Of a stretch of 33,041 bases of DNA, positions 25,168 to 33,041 are shown piece by piece. The notes beneath the pieces were generated by a model. That model was not told the origin of the DNA and searched no databases. It saw only the letters and a program-made list of their open reading frames with translations. This DNA is from Deltaproteobacteria bacterium. GTDB lineage: Bacteria; Desulfobacterota; Binatia; UBA9968. Where the stretch lies: the NCBI GenBank assembly GCA_023250495.1, contig JAHFAP010000011.1, positions 1-33,041 of the forward strand, written 5' to 3'. Both the position numbers and the translations under genes were made by a program. Numbering within the stretch: the stretch's first letter is position 1; every line of letters starts with the position of its first letter.

Positions 25168-25337
25168 AGAGCATTGGAGCAGTGGAGAGTGGAGCAATGG
25201 GTTGGGGCGACAATGCGGTCTACTGATCCATTGTTCTATTGGTCTCCGTTTTGAGACCAAGGGTCCATTCGACATTGGAACATTGGAGAATGTGTCCAAT
25301 GCGGTCCACTGATGTACTGCTCGTGTTGATCCGTACT
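25168..25337. repeat. Direct repeat B, right copy
   Basis: This is the partner of 23652-23889. Bases 25209-25313 match the left copy at 104 of 105 positions. At 25313/25314 the copy skips 68 bases of the left copy and resumes at the four-helix-bundle gene tail, where the minus-strand codons read Ser-Thr-Asp-Gln-His-Glu-Gln-Tyr instead of Ser-Thr-Asp-Lys-Arg-Glu-Gln-stop. Confidence 0.85.
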
Positions 25338-25523
25338 TCATCTTCGCCCTGAACAGGCTGCGAATGTGAGGCAAAATCCCGCCTTGACAAGAGCCGCCGC
25401 ATGCTCCAGAATCTTGCCAGCGTTTGGACCGCTTTGAAGGTGAAGATCTCCGGTCGTATGGCTCCGCTTGCCCTTCGAGCGGTTTAAGATGTCAAATAAA
25501 ATCACTGACGCAAGGGGGGAGAT
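25338..25523. other. Intergenic stretch without a recognised gene
   Basis: Between repeat B and the VOC gene, about 185 bases show no convincing CDS. A minus-strand frame here is open for up to 70 codons (25338-25550) but overlaps the start of the VOC gene, has no clear ribosome site and matches nothing I know. The sequence could be a gene relic. A ribosome binding site for the VOC gene (GGGGGAG) ends it. Confidence 0.5.
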
Positions 25524-26069
25524 ATGGCAAGCACTAATGTTCAGTTTCAATCGGTCGAGTCAAACGAGCAGACGACTCCGGTCCGGATCAAAAAGATCGG
25601 TCACGTGGTGTTAAGCGTTAGCGATATCGAGCGGAGCAGCAAGTTCTGGACTGAGATCATGGGCTTTAACTTCTCCGACCGGAACGAAAACGGCATGGTC
25701 TTTTTCCGCAACGCGACGGATCATCATACCATTGCGCTGATTCAAGCTAAGGAAAAAAACGAACTGCCCAAACGAGGGCAAGTGGGGTTTGATCATATGG
25801 CCCTTGAGGTCAGCAGCGTTTCGGAGCTCTTCAAGATTCGCGACTTCCTGCGCTCCAAAGGCGTCGAGATCTTTTATGAAGGACGCCGCGGACCTGGGGG
25901 GAATCCGGGCGTCGAATTCTACGATCCAGACGGTTATAAGATTGAAATCTATGCTGCCATGGATCAGATCGGCACCAATGGCAAAAGCCGCCCGGCTAAC
26001 GAGTGGAAGCGCGCCACGACGCTCGAAGAGGCGGTGGCGAATCCTTTGCCCGGAGCCAAGTACACCTAG
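25524..26069 (+). CDS. VOC-family (glyoxalase/dioxygenase-fold) protein
   Basis: This 181-residue protein has two beta-alpha-beta-beta-beta units of the vicinal oxygen chelate fold. Candidate metal ligands are H27 in KIGHVVLSV, H91 in FDHMALEV and E141 in YKIEIY, in the positions used by glyoxalases and extradiol dioxygenases; YDPDGYKIEIY (133-143) is the classic closing motif. About 15 leading and 35 trailing residues lie outside the fold; the tail ends LPGAKYT. GGGGGAG precedes the ATG. The neighbours are an ABC importer and an NHL protein, so a role in degrading an imported compound is possible, but the substrate is unknown. Confidence 0.85.
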   Translation: MASTNVQFQSVESNEQTTPVRIKKIGHVVLSVSDIERSSKFWTEIMGFNFSDRNENGMVFFRNATDHHTIALIQAKEKNELPKRGQVGFDHMALEVSSVSELFKIRDFLRSKGVEIFYEGRRGPGGNPGVEFYDPDGYKIEIYAAMDQIGTNGKSRPANEWKRATTLEEAVANPLPGAKYT

Positions 26070-26091
26070 TCCTCGCTTTGCTCGGAATCTC

Positions 26092-26123
26092 AAATTTCAG
26101 ATCTCATATGCGATCTGAGATTT
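26092..26123. repeat. Hairpin after the VOC gene
   Basis: AAATTTCAGATC and GATCTGAGATTT pair at 11 of 12 positions around an 8-base loop, ending in TTT. It could terminate the VOC transcript or be a dispersed palindrome; the U-tract is short. Confidence 0.5.
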
Positions 26124-26208
26124 GTCATCTGCAATCCCGAAGGGCGCGCTCTCGCCTGTCAAGGCTCGTCTATCTCGGTCTGCAGCATGTCGCGGCTGTA
26201 GAAACGCA

Positions 26209-27342
26209 ATGATCTCCATCCAAGGCCTCAGCAAAGAGTTCGCCGTGAGCGGCGGCAACGTCGCGGCGATCAAGGGGCTGGACCTCGAAGTGGCCGAAGG
26301 CGAGTTCTTCGTCATCGTCGGCGCCAGCGGTTCCGGCAAGACCACGCTGCTCCGCTGCGTCGCCGGTCTGGAGCTTCCCGACAAGGGCACGATCCGCATC
26401 GCCGGCCAGGTGGTTTCGTCGGACAATCCACCCACCTCGGTTCCGTCCCAGCAGCGCAGGCTCGGAATGGTCTTTCAGTCTTACGCTGTCTGGCCCCACC
26501 TCACCGTCTATGAAAACGTCGCCCTGCCTTTGGCTGAAGGCGCGCAACGGGTGCCGCGCCGTGAAGTCGCAAGCCGCGCGCGCGAAGCTCTGCGCCTGGT
26601 TCAGCTTGAAGAGGTGGCCGACCGCTCGGCAACATTGCTCTCAGGCGGGCAGCAGCAGCGCGTCGCGCTTGCCCGCGCCATCGCCGTCAACCCGAGAATT
26701 CTCCTGATGGACGAGCCGCTGAGCAATCTCGACGCGCGTCTGAGGGAAGAGGTGCGGGGCAAGATCCGCGAGTTGGCTAAGCAGCTCGGGGCCACCGTGC
26801 TTTATGTGACGCATGACCAGGTTGAAGCGATGGCGATGGCGGACCGGATCGCGCTCATGCAGGCGGGCGAGTTTCTTCAGGTCGGATCGCCGACGGAGCT
26901 GTACCGCGATCCGGCCCGAGTCGAGGTGGCCGAGTTTTTCGGGCTGATGAACTGGCTGAAGGGGAGGGTCGTTCAGCCTGGACTGGCCGAGACGCCGATC
27001 GGACCGCTGCGCTTCAAGGGAGCGGCGGCGCCCGCAGGCGAGGTCCTTCTCGGCTTCCGCCCTGAATGCGTCGCGATCCTGGAGTCGGCATCTCACGCCG
27101 AATCGAACAGCTTTCCCGCCGCGCTGCGCTCGAGCATGTTTTTGGGCGATCAGTTGGTTTATCACGCGGCGGTGGGCGAGCAGCTTTTTGCGGGAAAGTG
27201 CCGCACCGTCGCTGCGTGCTCCGGCGGCCGCCTGCAGCTCTACATCGACCCTGACGATGTGATGCTCTTTTCGGCGGGTAAGAGAGTCGACCAGGAGACG
27301 GCTGCGGCACGGCCGTCAGCCGCGGTCAGAGCCGCCGGTTAG
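26209..27342 (+). CDS. ABC transporter ATP-binding protein (FbpC/PotA type)
   Basis: This 377-residue importer ATPase has Walker A GASGSGKTT (38-46), Q90, signature LSGGQQQ (144-150), Walker B LLMDEP (165-170) and H202. A C-terminal TOBE-like regulatory domain (about 240-360) is typical of the iron(III), thiamine, spermidine and sulfonate-type CUT1/FbpC subfamilies. The start at ATG 26209 gives the usual MISIQGLSKEF N-terminus; upstream in-frame codons would add an unsupported extension. A binding protein and a fused permease follow on the same strand, so the importer is complete. The substrate cannot be told from the ATPase. Confidence 0.9.
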   Translation: MISIQGLSKEFAVSGGNVAAIKGLDLEVAEGEFFVIVGASGSGKTTLLRCVAGLELPDKGTIRIAGQVVSSDNPPTSVPSQQRRLGMVFQSYAVWPHLTVYENVALPLAEGAQRVPRREVASRAREALRLVQLEEVADRSATLLSGGQQQRVALARAIAVNPRILLMDEPLSNLDARLREEVRGKIRELAKQLGATVLYVTHDQVEAMAMADRIALMQAGEFLQVGSPTELYRDPARVEVAEFFGLMNWLKGRVVQPGLAETPIGPLRFKGAAAPAGEVLLGFRPECVAILESASHAESNSFPAALRSSMFLGDQLVYHAAVGEQLFAGKCRTVAACSGGRLQLYIDPDDVMLFSAGKRVDQETAAARPSAAVRAAG

Positions 27343-27419
27343 CGTAGAGCGTTGCATCCCCGCCGGCCTTCGCGGTAAGGTCCGTGTTACCACCGCCAGT
27401 CTATAAGGAGGACTTCTGT

Positions 27420-28535
27420 ATGTCCGCACAACGTAAGAGTACAAGGCTGAGGCCGGTCTCTTTAATCTTTTCCGCTTTGGTTCTGTTCGTCTTTGCGGCA
27501 ACGACGCATGGGGCGCCGGCGGCCACGGTTGCCCAGTTCGTCGAAGGGGCGAAAAAAGAGGGAACGATCCGAGGGCAGTGGTCGCAGAACAGCTTCGGCG
27601 GCAGCGAGGGGTTCGCGGAGATCCTAGCCGGAGTGAACAAAAAATATGGTCTCGGTCTCAAGGGGCAGTTCACTCCCGGTCCGGATATGCAGGCGCTGAT
27701 GCTCCGCATCGCCCAAGAGGCGGCGGCAGGCCAGCCGGCCAGCACCGATCTCTATATGGGAAATTCCCAGGCGATCTTCGATGCCTTGAAGGCTCAAGTT
27801 CTGAAGCCCGTGGAATGGACTGCGATCCTGGACCGGCGTCCCGCGACGGAGCCGGGTTTCGATCCGATCGCCTCCGACGGCACTCACATGGCGGTTGCCA
27901 CCGCAGTTGTCGGGATTGAGTACAACACCAACCTCGTCAAAGGAGCGGACATCCCGAAGCGGCTCGAGGACGTACTGAATCCTAAATGGAAGGGGCGGAT
28001 CGCCTCGACCCCCTACGCGGCGGGAATGCGAGAGCTTGCTATGCCCGGCTTTTTAGGGCGCGAGTACATCGTCGAATATACAAAAAAACTCTCCAAGCAG
28101 ATCGGCGGCTTGATCCGCTGCGGCGAGGCGGAGCGTCTCACCAGCGGTGAGTTCGTCATGCTGGTGCTTACCTGCGGCGGCAACGACGCCACCGTGCTGC
28201 AAAGAAGCGGCGCGCCTTTAGCCCAAACAGTGGTGCAAGAGGGCACTGTCCTGCACATGAGATACGCGGCGGTGCCCAAGAATTCTCGGTCGCCGAATGC
28301 CGCGGCCTTGTTTGCCGCTTATTTGTTTACTCCCGAGGGACAGGCGCTGCTCTGGAAGCACGATGGGCTGGATCTCCATCTCTTCCCTGACTCTCACATG
28401 AAGAAAGATGTGGATACAGTGCGGGCCGCAGGCGGCAAGGTGGTGGTCAACACGCCGCAGTGGCTTGGGTCGCTCAAAGGCTACTCGGAGACGCAGAAGG
28501 AGTTGGAGAAGATCCTGCGCGAGGGGGGCCGGTAA
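27420..28535 (+). CDS. ABC transporter periplasmic substrate-binding protein
   Basis: This 371-residue secreted binding protein has a signal peptide (about 1-31, with LIFSALVLFVFAATTHGAPA) and a type-2 periplasmic binding fold. VEWTAIL, VGIEYNTNLVKGADIPKRLEDVLNPKWKGRIAS and TPEGQALL resemble the iron(III)/polyamine/thiamine-binding (FbpA/PotD-like) group. I do not see the paired tyrosines that mark ferric-binding FbpA, so iron is only one option. AAGGAGG lies eight bases before ATG 27420, the strongest ribosome site of this cluster and in keeping with high expression of a binding protein. Confidence 0.88.
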   Translation: MSAQRKSTRLRPVSLIFSALVLFVFAATTHGAPAATVAQFVEGAKKEGTIRGQWSQNSFGGSEGFAEILAGVNKKYGLGLKGQFTPGPDMQALMLRIAQEAAAGQPASTDLYMGNSQAIFDALKAQVLKPVEWTAILDRRPATEPGFDPIASDGTHMAVATAVVGIEYNTNLVKGADIPKRLEDVLNPKWKGRIASTPYAAGMRELAMPGFLGREYIVEYTKKLSKQIGGLIRCGEAERLTSGEFVMLVLTCGGNDATVLQRSGAPLAQTVVQEGTVLHMRYAAVPKNSRSPNAAALFAAYLFTPEGQALLWKHDGLDLHLFPDSHMKKDVDTVRAAGGKVVVNTPQWLGSLKGYSETQKELEKILREGGR

Positions 28536-28592
28536 GAACAAAAAATTACGCCATGCGCTAAGCGCAGAGCGCTAGGCGTGAGTGGAACGCCG

Positions 28593-30332
28593 ATGAAACA
28601 AGCCGTTTTGCGTCTGCCCGCGTTCATTGGTTGGAGAAACCAGGCGTCGCCCGCGCTGATGGGGCTGGCGTTGGCGCCGATCGGCGTCATCCTGGTGCTG
28701 GTCGCCGTGATGCTCTGGGTGAGCTTTCAGCGGGGCCTCTTCGGCACGCCCACGGCGATCTACACGCTGGAAAATTACCAGACGATTCTCTCCGACCCGT
28801 TTCTCTACCGGGTGCTGTGGAACACGGCGATCTTCACCCTCACGACGACTTGCGTCGCTCTCCTCACGGGTCTCCCCATCGCCTGGCTGGCCGAAAGAAC
28901 CACCATTCCGGGCAAGACGCTTATCTACGCGATCATGACTCTCGGCCTGCTGATTCCAGGCATCTACACGGCGATGGGATGGACTTTCATCGCCCATCCG
29001 CGGATCGGATTTTTAAACCGCTGGCTCGTGGATCTTTTCGGCCTTGAGAGCGCTCCCATAAACATCGCGACGCCGATCGGCATGGGCTTCGTCCAGGGGC
29101 TCAGCCTCGCTGCCGTAGCGTTCATACTGACCGCGCAGATGTTTCGCGCCATGAACCCGACACTTGAGGAAGCCGCTCAAGTGCACGGCATGAGTTTCGT
29201 CACGATCCTGCATCGGGTCACGTTCCCTCTCGCCCTGCCGGGCATACTGGCGGCGGTGATCTACATCGTGACGATCGGGGTGGCGACGTTCGACATCCCA
29301 GCCATCCTCGGACTCGGCAACCGCGTCTACATGCTCAGTACCTATATCTACATCAAGGTCCACCCTCAGGGCAGCGGCTTGCCGGAGTACGGCATCACGG
29401 GCGCCGTGGGAACCTTCATGATCGTCGTCGCCGCGCTGCTGACCTCGTGGTATGGGCAGGTGCTGCGGAGTGGTCACCGCTTCGAAGTCGTCACCGGCAA
29501 GGGCTACCGCCCCGCGCTGATCAAGCTCGGCCGCTGGGCGGTCGTCGGCTGGCTTTTCATCGGCCTCTACGCCTTTGTCTCCAAGCTGTTGCCGCTGCTC
29601 TTGATCACCTATGCGGCTTTGACCCCCTACTTCGCGCCGCCGTCACTGGAGATGATGCGCCAACTTTCGCTAGTGCACTTTTACAACATGGACTGGGAGC
29701 TGGTCTTGCGCGGCGCGCGCAACACGGCAACGCTGGTGCTGGTGGTGCCGCTGCTGGTGCTGCTCTTCGCGTTCGCCATATCGTGGCTGGTGGTGCGCTC
29801 GCGCAGCCGCGCGCGCTACGCGCTGGAGTTTTGCGCCTTCCTGCCGCAGGCGCTCCCGGAAGTAATTTTAGCAATCGGCGCGCTGCTGCTGGCGCTCTTT
29901 GTGCTGCGTGAATTCGTGCCGCTCTATGGTTCCGTATGGCTGATCGCCATCGTCTACGTGGTGGCCCGGATCGCCTTCGCCACCCGGGCGCTCAACGGCT
30001 CCCTGCTGCAGATCCACCGGGAGCTTGAAGAGGCGGCCTTTGTCTCCGGACTGTCAACGCTTCGCACCGCGCGGCGCGTCCTGCTGCCGCTGCTCTGGCC
30101 AACTCTCTTGTCGGTCTGGCTCTGGACGGCGTTGTTGGTCTATCGCGAGCTTACCGTCGCGGTATTTTTGGGCATCCACGACAACATCACCTTCCCGGCG
30201 GTCATCTGGAGCTACTGGTACGCGGGCGGGATGAACAAGGCCTCGGCCGTGACGCTGCTCATGACCGCCGTGCTCGCCCCGCTGATCGTGGCGTTCTGGT
30301 GGTTCGGCCGGCGCAGCCAGGTGCCGACGTAG
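28593..30332 (+). CDS. ABC transporter permease, two fused domains (FbpB type)
   Basis: This 579-residue membrane protein fuses two permease domains of the binding-protein-dependent family, about 12 transmembrane segments. Each half has the cytoplasmic EAA loop that docks on the ATPase: EEAAQVHGMSFVTILHRVTFPL near residues 192-213 and EEAAFVSGLSTLRTARRVLLPL near 479-500. This arrangement is typical of iron(III) and thiamine permeases (FbpB, ThiP). ATG 28593 is used; GTG 28578 would add five residues. A short palindromic spacer (CGCCATGCGCTAAGCGC region) separates it from the binding-protein gene. Confidence 0.9.
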   Translation: MKQAVLRLPAFIGWRNQASPALMGLALAPIGVILVLVAVMLWVSFQRGLFGTPTAIYTLENYQTILSDPFLYRVLWNTAIFTLTTTCVALLTGLPIAWLAERTTIPGKTLIYAIMTLGLLIPGIYTAMGWTFIAHPRIGFLNRWLVDLFGLESAPINIATPIGMGFVQGLSLAAVAFILTAQMFRAMNPTLEEAAQVHGMSFVTILHRVTFPLALPGILAAVIYIVTIGVATFDIPAILGLGNRVYMLSTYIYIKVHPQGSGLPEYGITGAVGTFMIVVAALLTSWYGQVLRSGHRFEVVTGKGYRPALIKLGRWAVVGWLFIGLYAFVSKLLPLLLITYAALTPYFAPPSLEMMRQLSLVHFYNMDWELVLRGARNTATLVLVVPLLVLLFAFAISWLVVRSRSRARYALEFCAFLPQALPEVILAIGALLLALFVLREFVPLYGSVWLIAIVYVVARIAFATRALNGSLLQIHRELEEAAFVSGLSTLRTARRVLLPLLWPTLLSVWLWTALLVYRELTVAVFLGIHDNITFPAVIWSYWYAGGMNKASAVTLLMTAVLAPLIVAFWWFGRRSQVPT

Positions 30333-30370
30333 TAGAAGGTTTGAAGCCATTTGGGAAAGGAGAAAGATCG

Positions 30371-31450
30371 ATGCGAATCAAGAAATGGGGTCTCCTGTTA
30401 ATATTGGTTGCCGGTGTGGCGATCGGCGCTGCCGCGCCGCAGAAGGGCGGCGAGGAGGAAACCGGACCGTATGAAGTTGTGCCCAACTGGCCGCAGCCGC
30501 TCCACAACGACGGCTGGACCTGGGGCTCCACGGCCGCGGTGTGGGCCGAATCGCCGGACCGCGTGTTTGTTTTCCAACGCGGTGAGCTGGAAGAGTTGAA
30601 GGACCCGGTAGGTGGGGGAGGCCTTCCAAAGCGGGTTGCGACCCAAGCCAAGCCGCGCTGGGAGCGTTGCCTAATGGTTTTCGATCGCAACGGCAAGCTC
30701 GTGGAATCGTGGCAGCAGCACGACGACAAGTTTGTCCGGCCGCATCGCGTGGCGATCAGCCCGTATGATGCGGAAAAAAACGTCTGGCTCGTCGATGACG
30801 GCGCGCATCAGGTGTTCAAGTTCACCAACGACGGCAAGAAGCTGCTGATGGTGCTGGGCGAGAAGCAAAAGCCCGGCAACGACCCGTATCACTTCAATCG
30901 CCCGACCGACATCGCCTTCCTGCCGAACGGTGACTTCTACGTGACCGACGGCTACAACAACACCCGCGTGGTGAAGTACTCCAAGGATGGGAAATATCTG
31001 TTCGAATGGGGCAAGCCCGGCAAAGGGCCCGGTGAGTTCAACCTCGTCCATGGCATCTCGATCGACGTCGACAAACAGCGAGTTTATGTTTCGGATCGCT
31101 CCAACTCGCGCATTCAGGTCTTCGACCTGAACGGCAAGTACATCGAGGAATGGAACAACATCCGCTCGCCGTACTACCTCGCGCTGTCGAAGGACCAAGA
31201 GCTCATCGTGTCCGACGGCGTGACGCAGAAGATCCTGAAGTACGACTTGGCCGGAAAGCTCCTCTACTCCTGGGGCACGTTTGGCCCGTTTCCGGGCGGC
31301 CTATGGGGCGTCCACCAAGTCAGCGTCGACAGCGAGGGCAACCTCTACGTCGCCGAGGTCTTCAACGGCCGCGTGCAGAAATTTCGCCCCAAGCCGGGCG
31401 CGGACCGGGCGAAACTCGCCGGGCAGACAGTCCACAGCCTGACGCGGTAA
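30371..31450 (+). CDS. Secreted NHL-repeat beta-propeller protein
   Basis: This 359-residue protein has a signal peptide (MRIKKWGLLLILVAGVAIGAAA) and at least five NHL blades. They begin near HRVAISPYDAEKNVWLVDDGAHQVFKF (125-151), TDIAFLPNGDFYVTDGYNNTRVVKYS (179-204), HGISIDVDKQRVYVSDRSNSRIQVFD (227-252), YYLALSKDQELIVSDGVTQKILKYD (268-292) and HQVSVDSEGNLYVAEVFNGRVQKF (315-338). The layout resembles peptidylglycine alpha-amidating lyase-like propellers, but lyase activity is not shown. AAAGGAG precedes ATG 30371 by about nine bases. It follows the importer genes by 38 bases and is probably co-transcribed, perhaps a periplasmic or lipid-side partner for the imported compound. Confidence 0.85.
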   Translation: MRIKKWGLLLILVAGVAIGAAAPQKGGEEETGPYEVVPNWPQPLHNDGWTWGSTAAVWAESPDRVFVFQRGELEELKDPVGGGGLPKRVATQAKPRWERCLMVFDRNGKLVESWQQHDDKFVRPHRVAISPYDAEKNVWLVDDGAHQVFKFTNDGKKLLMVLGEKQKPGNDPYHFNRPTDIAFLPNGDFYVTDGYNNTRVVKYSKDGKYLFEWGKPGKGPGEFNLVHGISIDVDKQRVYVSDRSNSRIQVFDLNGKYIEEWNNIRSPYYLALSKDQELIVSDGVTQKILKYDLAGKLLYSWGTFGPFPGGLWGVHQVSVDSEGNLYVAEVFNGRVQKFRPKPGADRAKLAGQTVHSLTR

Positions 31451-31514
31451 GGAAATCTCCTGAAGTTAGGAACGCCCCGCTACTCGTCTGTTGGAAAAAC
31501 GTAGGGATAGGGTT

Positions 31515-31778
31515 TTACACCTTAAATACCTGGTCGTGTTCGCGGACTTTGTCTTTGACTTTGATCCCGACCACTTTACCCTTTTCCGCGCGGGGCACGC
31601 TCTGGTGCTCGATCTGGATGGAATCTACGGTCTGGGTAAAGTCGGTGTGTTTGCCTTTGATGTGGATCGTGTCCCCGACCTTGAGTTCGCCGCCGGTGAG
31701 CTCGATGATGCCCACGCTGAGATGGGAGTAGTAGTGGGTGATCAGGCCAATGAGTGTTTCCTCTGACTTGGCATTCAT
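31515..31778 (-). CDS. Small translation-factor-like protein (EF-Tu domain II fold)
   Basis: This 87-residue protein has the beta-barrel pattern of elongation factor domain II: IGLITHYYSHLSVGIIELTGGELKVGDTIHIKGKHTDFTQTVDSIQIEHQ, then a KVVGIKVKDKVREHD motif. It lacks any GTPase domain. Such stand-alone domain II proteins are usually annotated translation elongation factor-like, with unknown function; one idea is a binding or regulatory role. GAGGAGGGG six bases before ATG 31778 decides the start over a longer ATG at 31817. It lies 94 bases downstream of the aldehyde dehydrogenase gene on the same strand and converges on the NHL gene. Confidence 0.8.
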   Translation of the reverse strand: MNAKSEETLIGLITHYYSHLSVGIIELTGGELKVGDTIHIKGKHTDFTQTVDSIQIEHQSVPRAEKGKVVGIKVKDKVREHDQVFKV

Positions 31779-31872
31779 GACAGCCCCTCCTCTGTAGAAT
31801 ACTTCAGGCTCAGGCATTCGTGTCTAGAGCATTTTCCGGCCCTCTACCGTTGACTACGCTGAAGAAAGATGA

Positions 31873-33041
31873 CTACACGTTCACAACCACCACGCCCTTG
31901 GGTTCGAGGTAGTAGTCCAAAGCCTCGGGGCCGTGTTCGCGGCCGAGGCCGCTGGCCTTGACGCCGCCGAAGGGAAGCTCATCATAGCCGTAGTGCAGCG
32001 AGTTCACCCAGACATTGCCTGCCTGGAGTTTATCGATCGCTTTGTTGGCGTGCGCGAGACTCCGCGTCCAGACGGATGAGCCTAGGCCGTAAATGGAACT
32101 GTTCGCTTTCTCGAGCGCCTCGTCCAACGTCTTGAACGTGAAGACCGGAAGCACCGGCCCGAAGGTCTCCTCGACGCTGACGCGCGCGTCGTCCGGCACG
32201 TTGGTGAGAAGCGTGGGCAGATAGAAGAAGCCCTTCTCGAGATCTCCGCCCTTAGGCCTTTCGCCGCCAAAGACGACCTTGGCGCCGCGCGCCTTGGCAT
32301 CTTCGACCTGCTCTTCGATCTCTTTGCGCTGGGAGTCGAGATGGATCGGTCCCATGCGGGTTTCTTTGGCCGCGCCGTTGCCGACCGTCTTGGTTTTCAG
32401 AATATCGGCCAGCTTGCCGACGAAAGATTCGGCGACCGATTCCTGCAGAAAGAGCCGCTTGACGCCGAGACACATCTGGCCGCAGTTGAAGAAGCGGCCG
32501 ATGTCGGCCATCTTGATCGCCATATCGAGATTGGCGTCGTCCATAACGATCATGGGATCGCTTCCGCCCAGCTCCAGCGTCACCCTCTTGATCTCCCGGC
32601 CAGCCACCTCCATCACATGCCGTCCCACTTCGGTCGAGCCTGTGAAGGCGATGCGGCGGATGCGAGGGTTCTTCAGCAGCTCCTCTCCCACCGTACTTCC
32701 CGGACCGGTCACAACATTGACTGCGCCTTTGGGCAGAGTTTTTTGCTGTTTTCCCTCGCCGTAAGTCGCCTGCTGAATCTGCTCCACGCAAAGCAGCGTC
32801 GCCAGCGGGGTCGTGCTGGCGGGCTTGATGATGATCGTGTTTCCCGCGGCGAGCGCCGGGCCAAGCTTCGTGCCCATGAGAGTGAGCGGAAAATTCCACG
32901 GGACAATTCCAGCGCAGACGCCGATCGGTTGGCGCACCACCATGCCGTAGGCGCCTTTCTGGGGCAGGGGAACATGAGAGCCGCGGACTTTAGAGGCGAG
33001 GCCCGCGTAGAATTCCAGGCCGTGGAGCAAGTGGTGGATTT
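31873..33041 (-). CDS. NAD(P)-dependent aldehyde dehydrogenase (5' end beyond window)
   Basis: This is the C-terminal ~390 residues of an aldehyde dehydrogenase, which oxidises an aldehyde to its acid with NAD(P)+. The frame is open through the right edge of the window; about 100 N-terminal residues are likely missing (the family is near 490). Seen are PWNFP (44-48 of the visible part, counting from 33030), FTGSTEVG (129-136), the general base Glu in TLELGGSDP (E153), the catalytic Cys in NCGQMCLG (C187) and PFGGVKASGLGREHG near the end. The substrate is unknown. Together with the VOC and NHL genes it suggests a catabolic neighbourhood. Confidence 0.9.
   Translation of the reverse strand, partial: IHHLLHGLEFYAGLASKVRGSHVPLPQKGAYGMVVRQPIGVCAGIVPWNFPLTLMGTKLGPALAAGNTIIIKPASTTPLATLLCVEQIQQATYGEGKQQKTLPKGAVNVVTGPGSTVGEELLKNPRIRRIAFTGSTEVGRHVMEVAGREIKRVTLELGGSDPMIVMDDANLDMAIKMADIGRFFNCGQMCLGVKRLFLQESVAESFVGKLADILKTKTVGNGAAKETRMGPIHLDSQRKEIEEQVEDAKARGAKVVFGGERPKGGDLEKGFFYLPTLLTNVPDDARVSVEETFGPVLPVFTFKTLDEALEKANSSIYGLGSSVWTRSLAHANKAIDKLQAGNVWVNSLHYGYDELPFGGVKASGLGREHGPEALDYYLEPKGVVVVNV

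Noticed and set aside
24979-25374. Minus-strand ORF of 131 codons across hicA end and repeats A and B
   Set aside because: It is built from repeat sequence, the terminator hairpin and tRNA 3' end, which cannot be a normal protein gene.
25338-25550. Minus-strand ORF of 70 codons upstream of the VOC gene
   Set aside because: It runs into the start of the VOC gene, lacks a ribosome site and resembles no family I know; at most a relic.

Overview
The window is about 33 kb of GC-rich bacterial chromosome. Most of it is a dense block of core genes in operons, with an accessory pocket at a tRNA gene and a transport and metabolism cluster at the right end. FtsEX beside an EnvC-like activator and CtpA, the xseA/xseB/ispA/dxs/tlyA order, the rpsU-yqeY-cvpA-dnaG-rpoD operon, a cobalamin-binding-type radical SAM protein and many small palindromic intergenic repeats suggest an uncultured Gram-negative lineage near the former Deltaproteobacteria, such as NC10, Tectomicrobia or Binatota-like bacteria. 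No rRNA or other decisive marker is present, so this placement is inference.

Layout. 1-840: a MazF/PemK-type toxin and its antitoxin on the minus strand. 842-3106 (minus): a 754-residue radical SAM protein whose C-terminal tail holds a tandem 87-residue repeat. 3301-7451 (plus): ftsE, ftsX, an EnvC-like inactive LytM protein and ctpA, a cell-division and envelope module ending in a strong terminator. 7561-13608: xseA, an active M23 peptidase, xseB, a polyprenyl synthase, dxs and tlyA, which combine exonuclease VII, the start of the MEP isoprenoid pathway and ribosomal RNA methylation. 13712-15624: threonine synthase and a glycerophosphodiester phosphodiesterase. 15776-18430 (minus): a fused active-plus-inactive M16 peptidase. 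18571-23451: the macromolecular synthesis operon. The last two units diverge from back-to-back promoters whose -35 boxes form a perfect inverted repeat.

23553-25340 is the most unusual stretch. A CAT-anticodon tRNA gene is followed by a small islet. It holds a broken four-helix-bundle gene, a truncated transposase and an intact HicB-HicA toxin-antitoxin pair. The 3' end of the tRNA recurs at the far edge and its T-arm recurs in the middle. Two families of long direct repeats, one 104/105 identical and one 94/104 identical, sit next to these tRNA pieces. This looks like nested, tRNA-targeted acquisition or duplication with no recombinase left inside.

25524-31450 carries a VOC-fold protein, a complete iron/thiamine/polyamine-type ABC importer (ATPase, periplasmic binding protein, fused two-domain permease) and a secreted NHL beta-propeller. 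On the opposite strand, 31515-33041 holds a small EF-Tu-domain-II-like protein and the C-terminal part of an aldehyde dehydrogenase cut by the window edge. The substrate of the importer cannot be read from sequence. No CRISPR array, rRNA gene or intact insertion sequence was seen.
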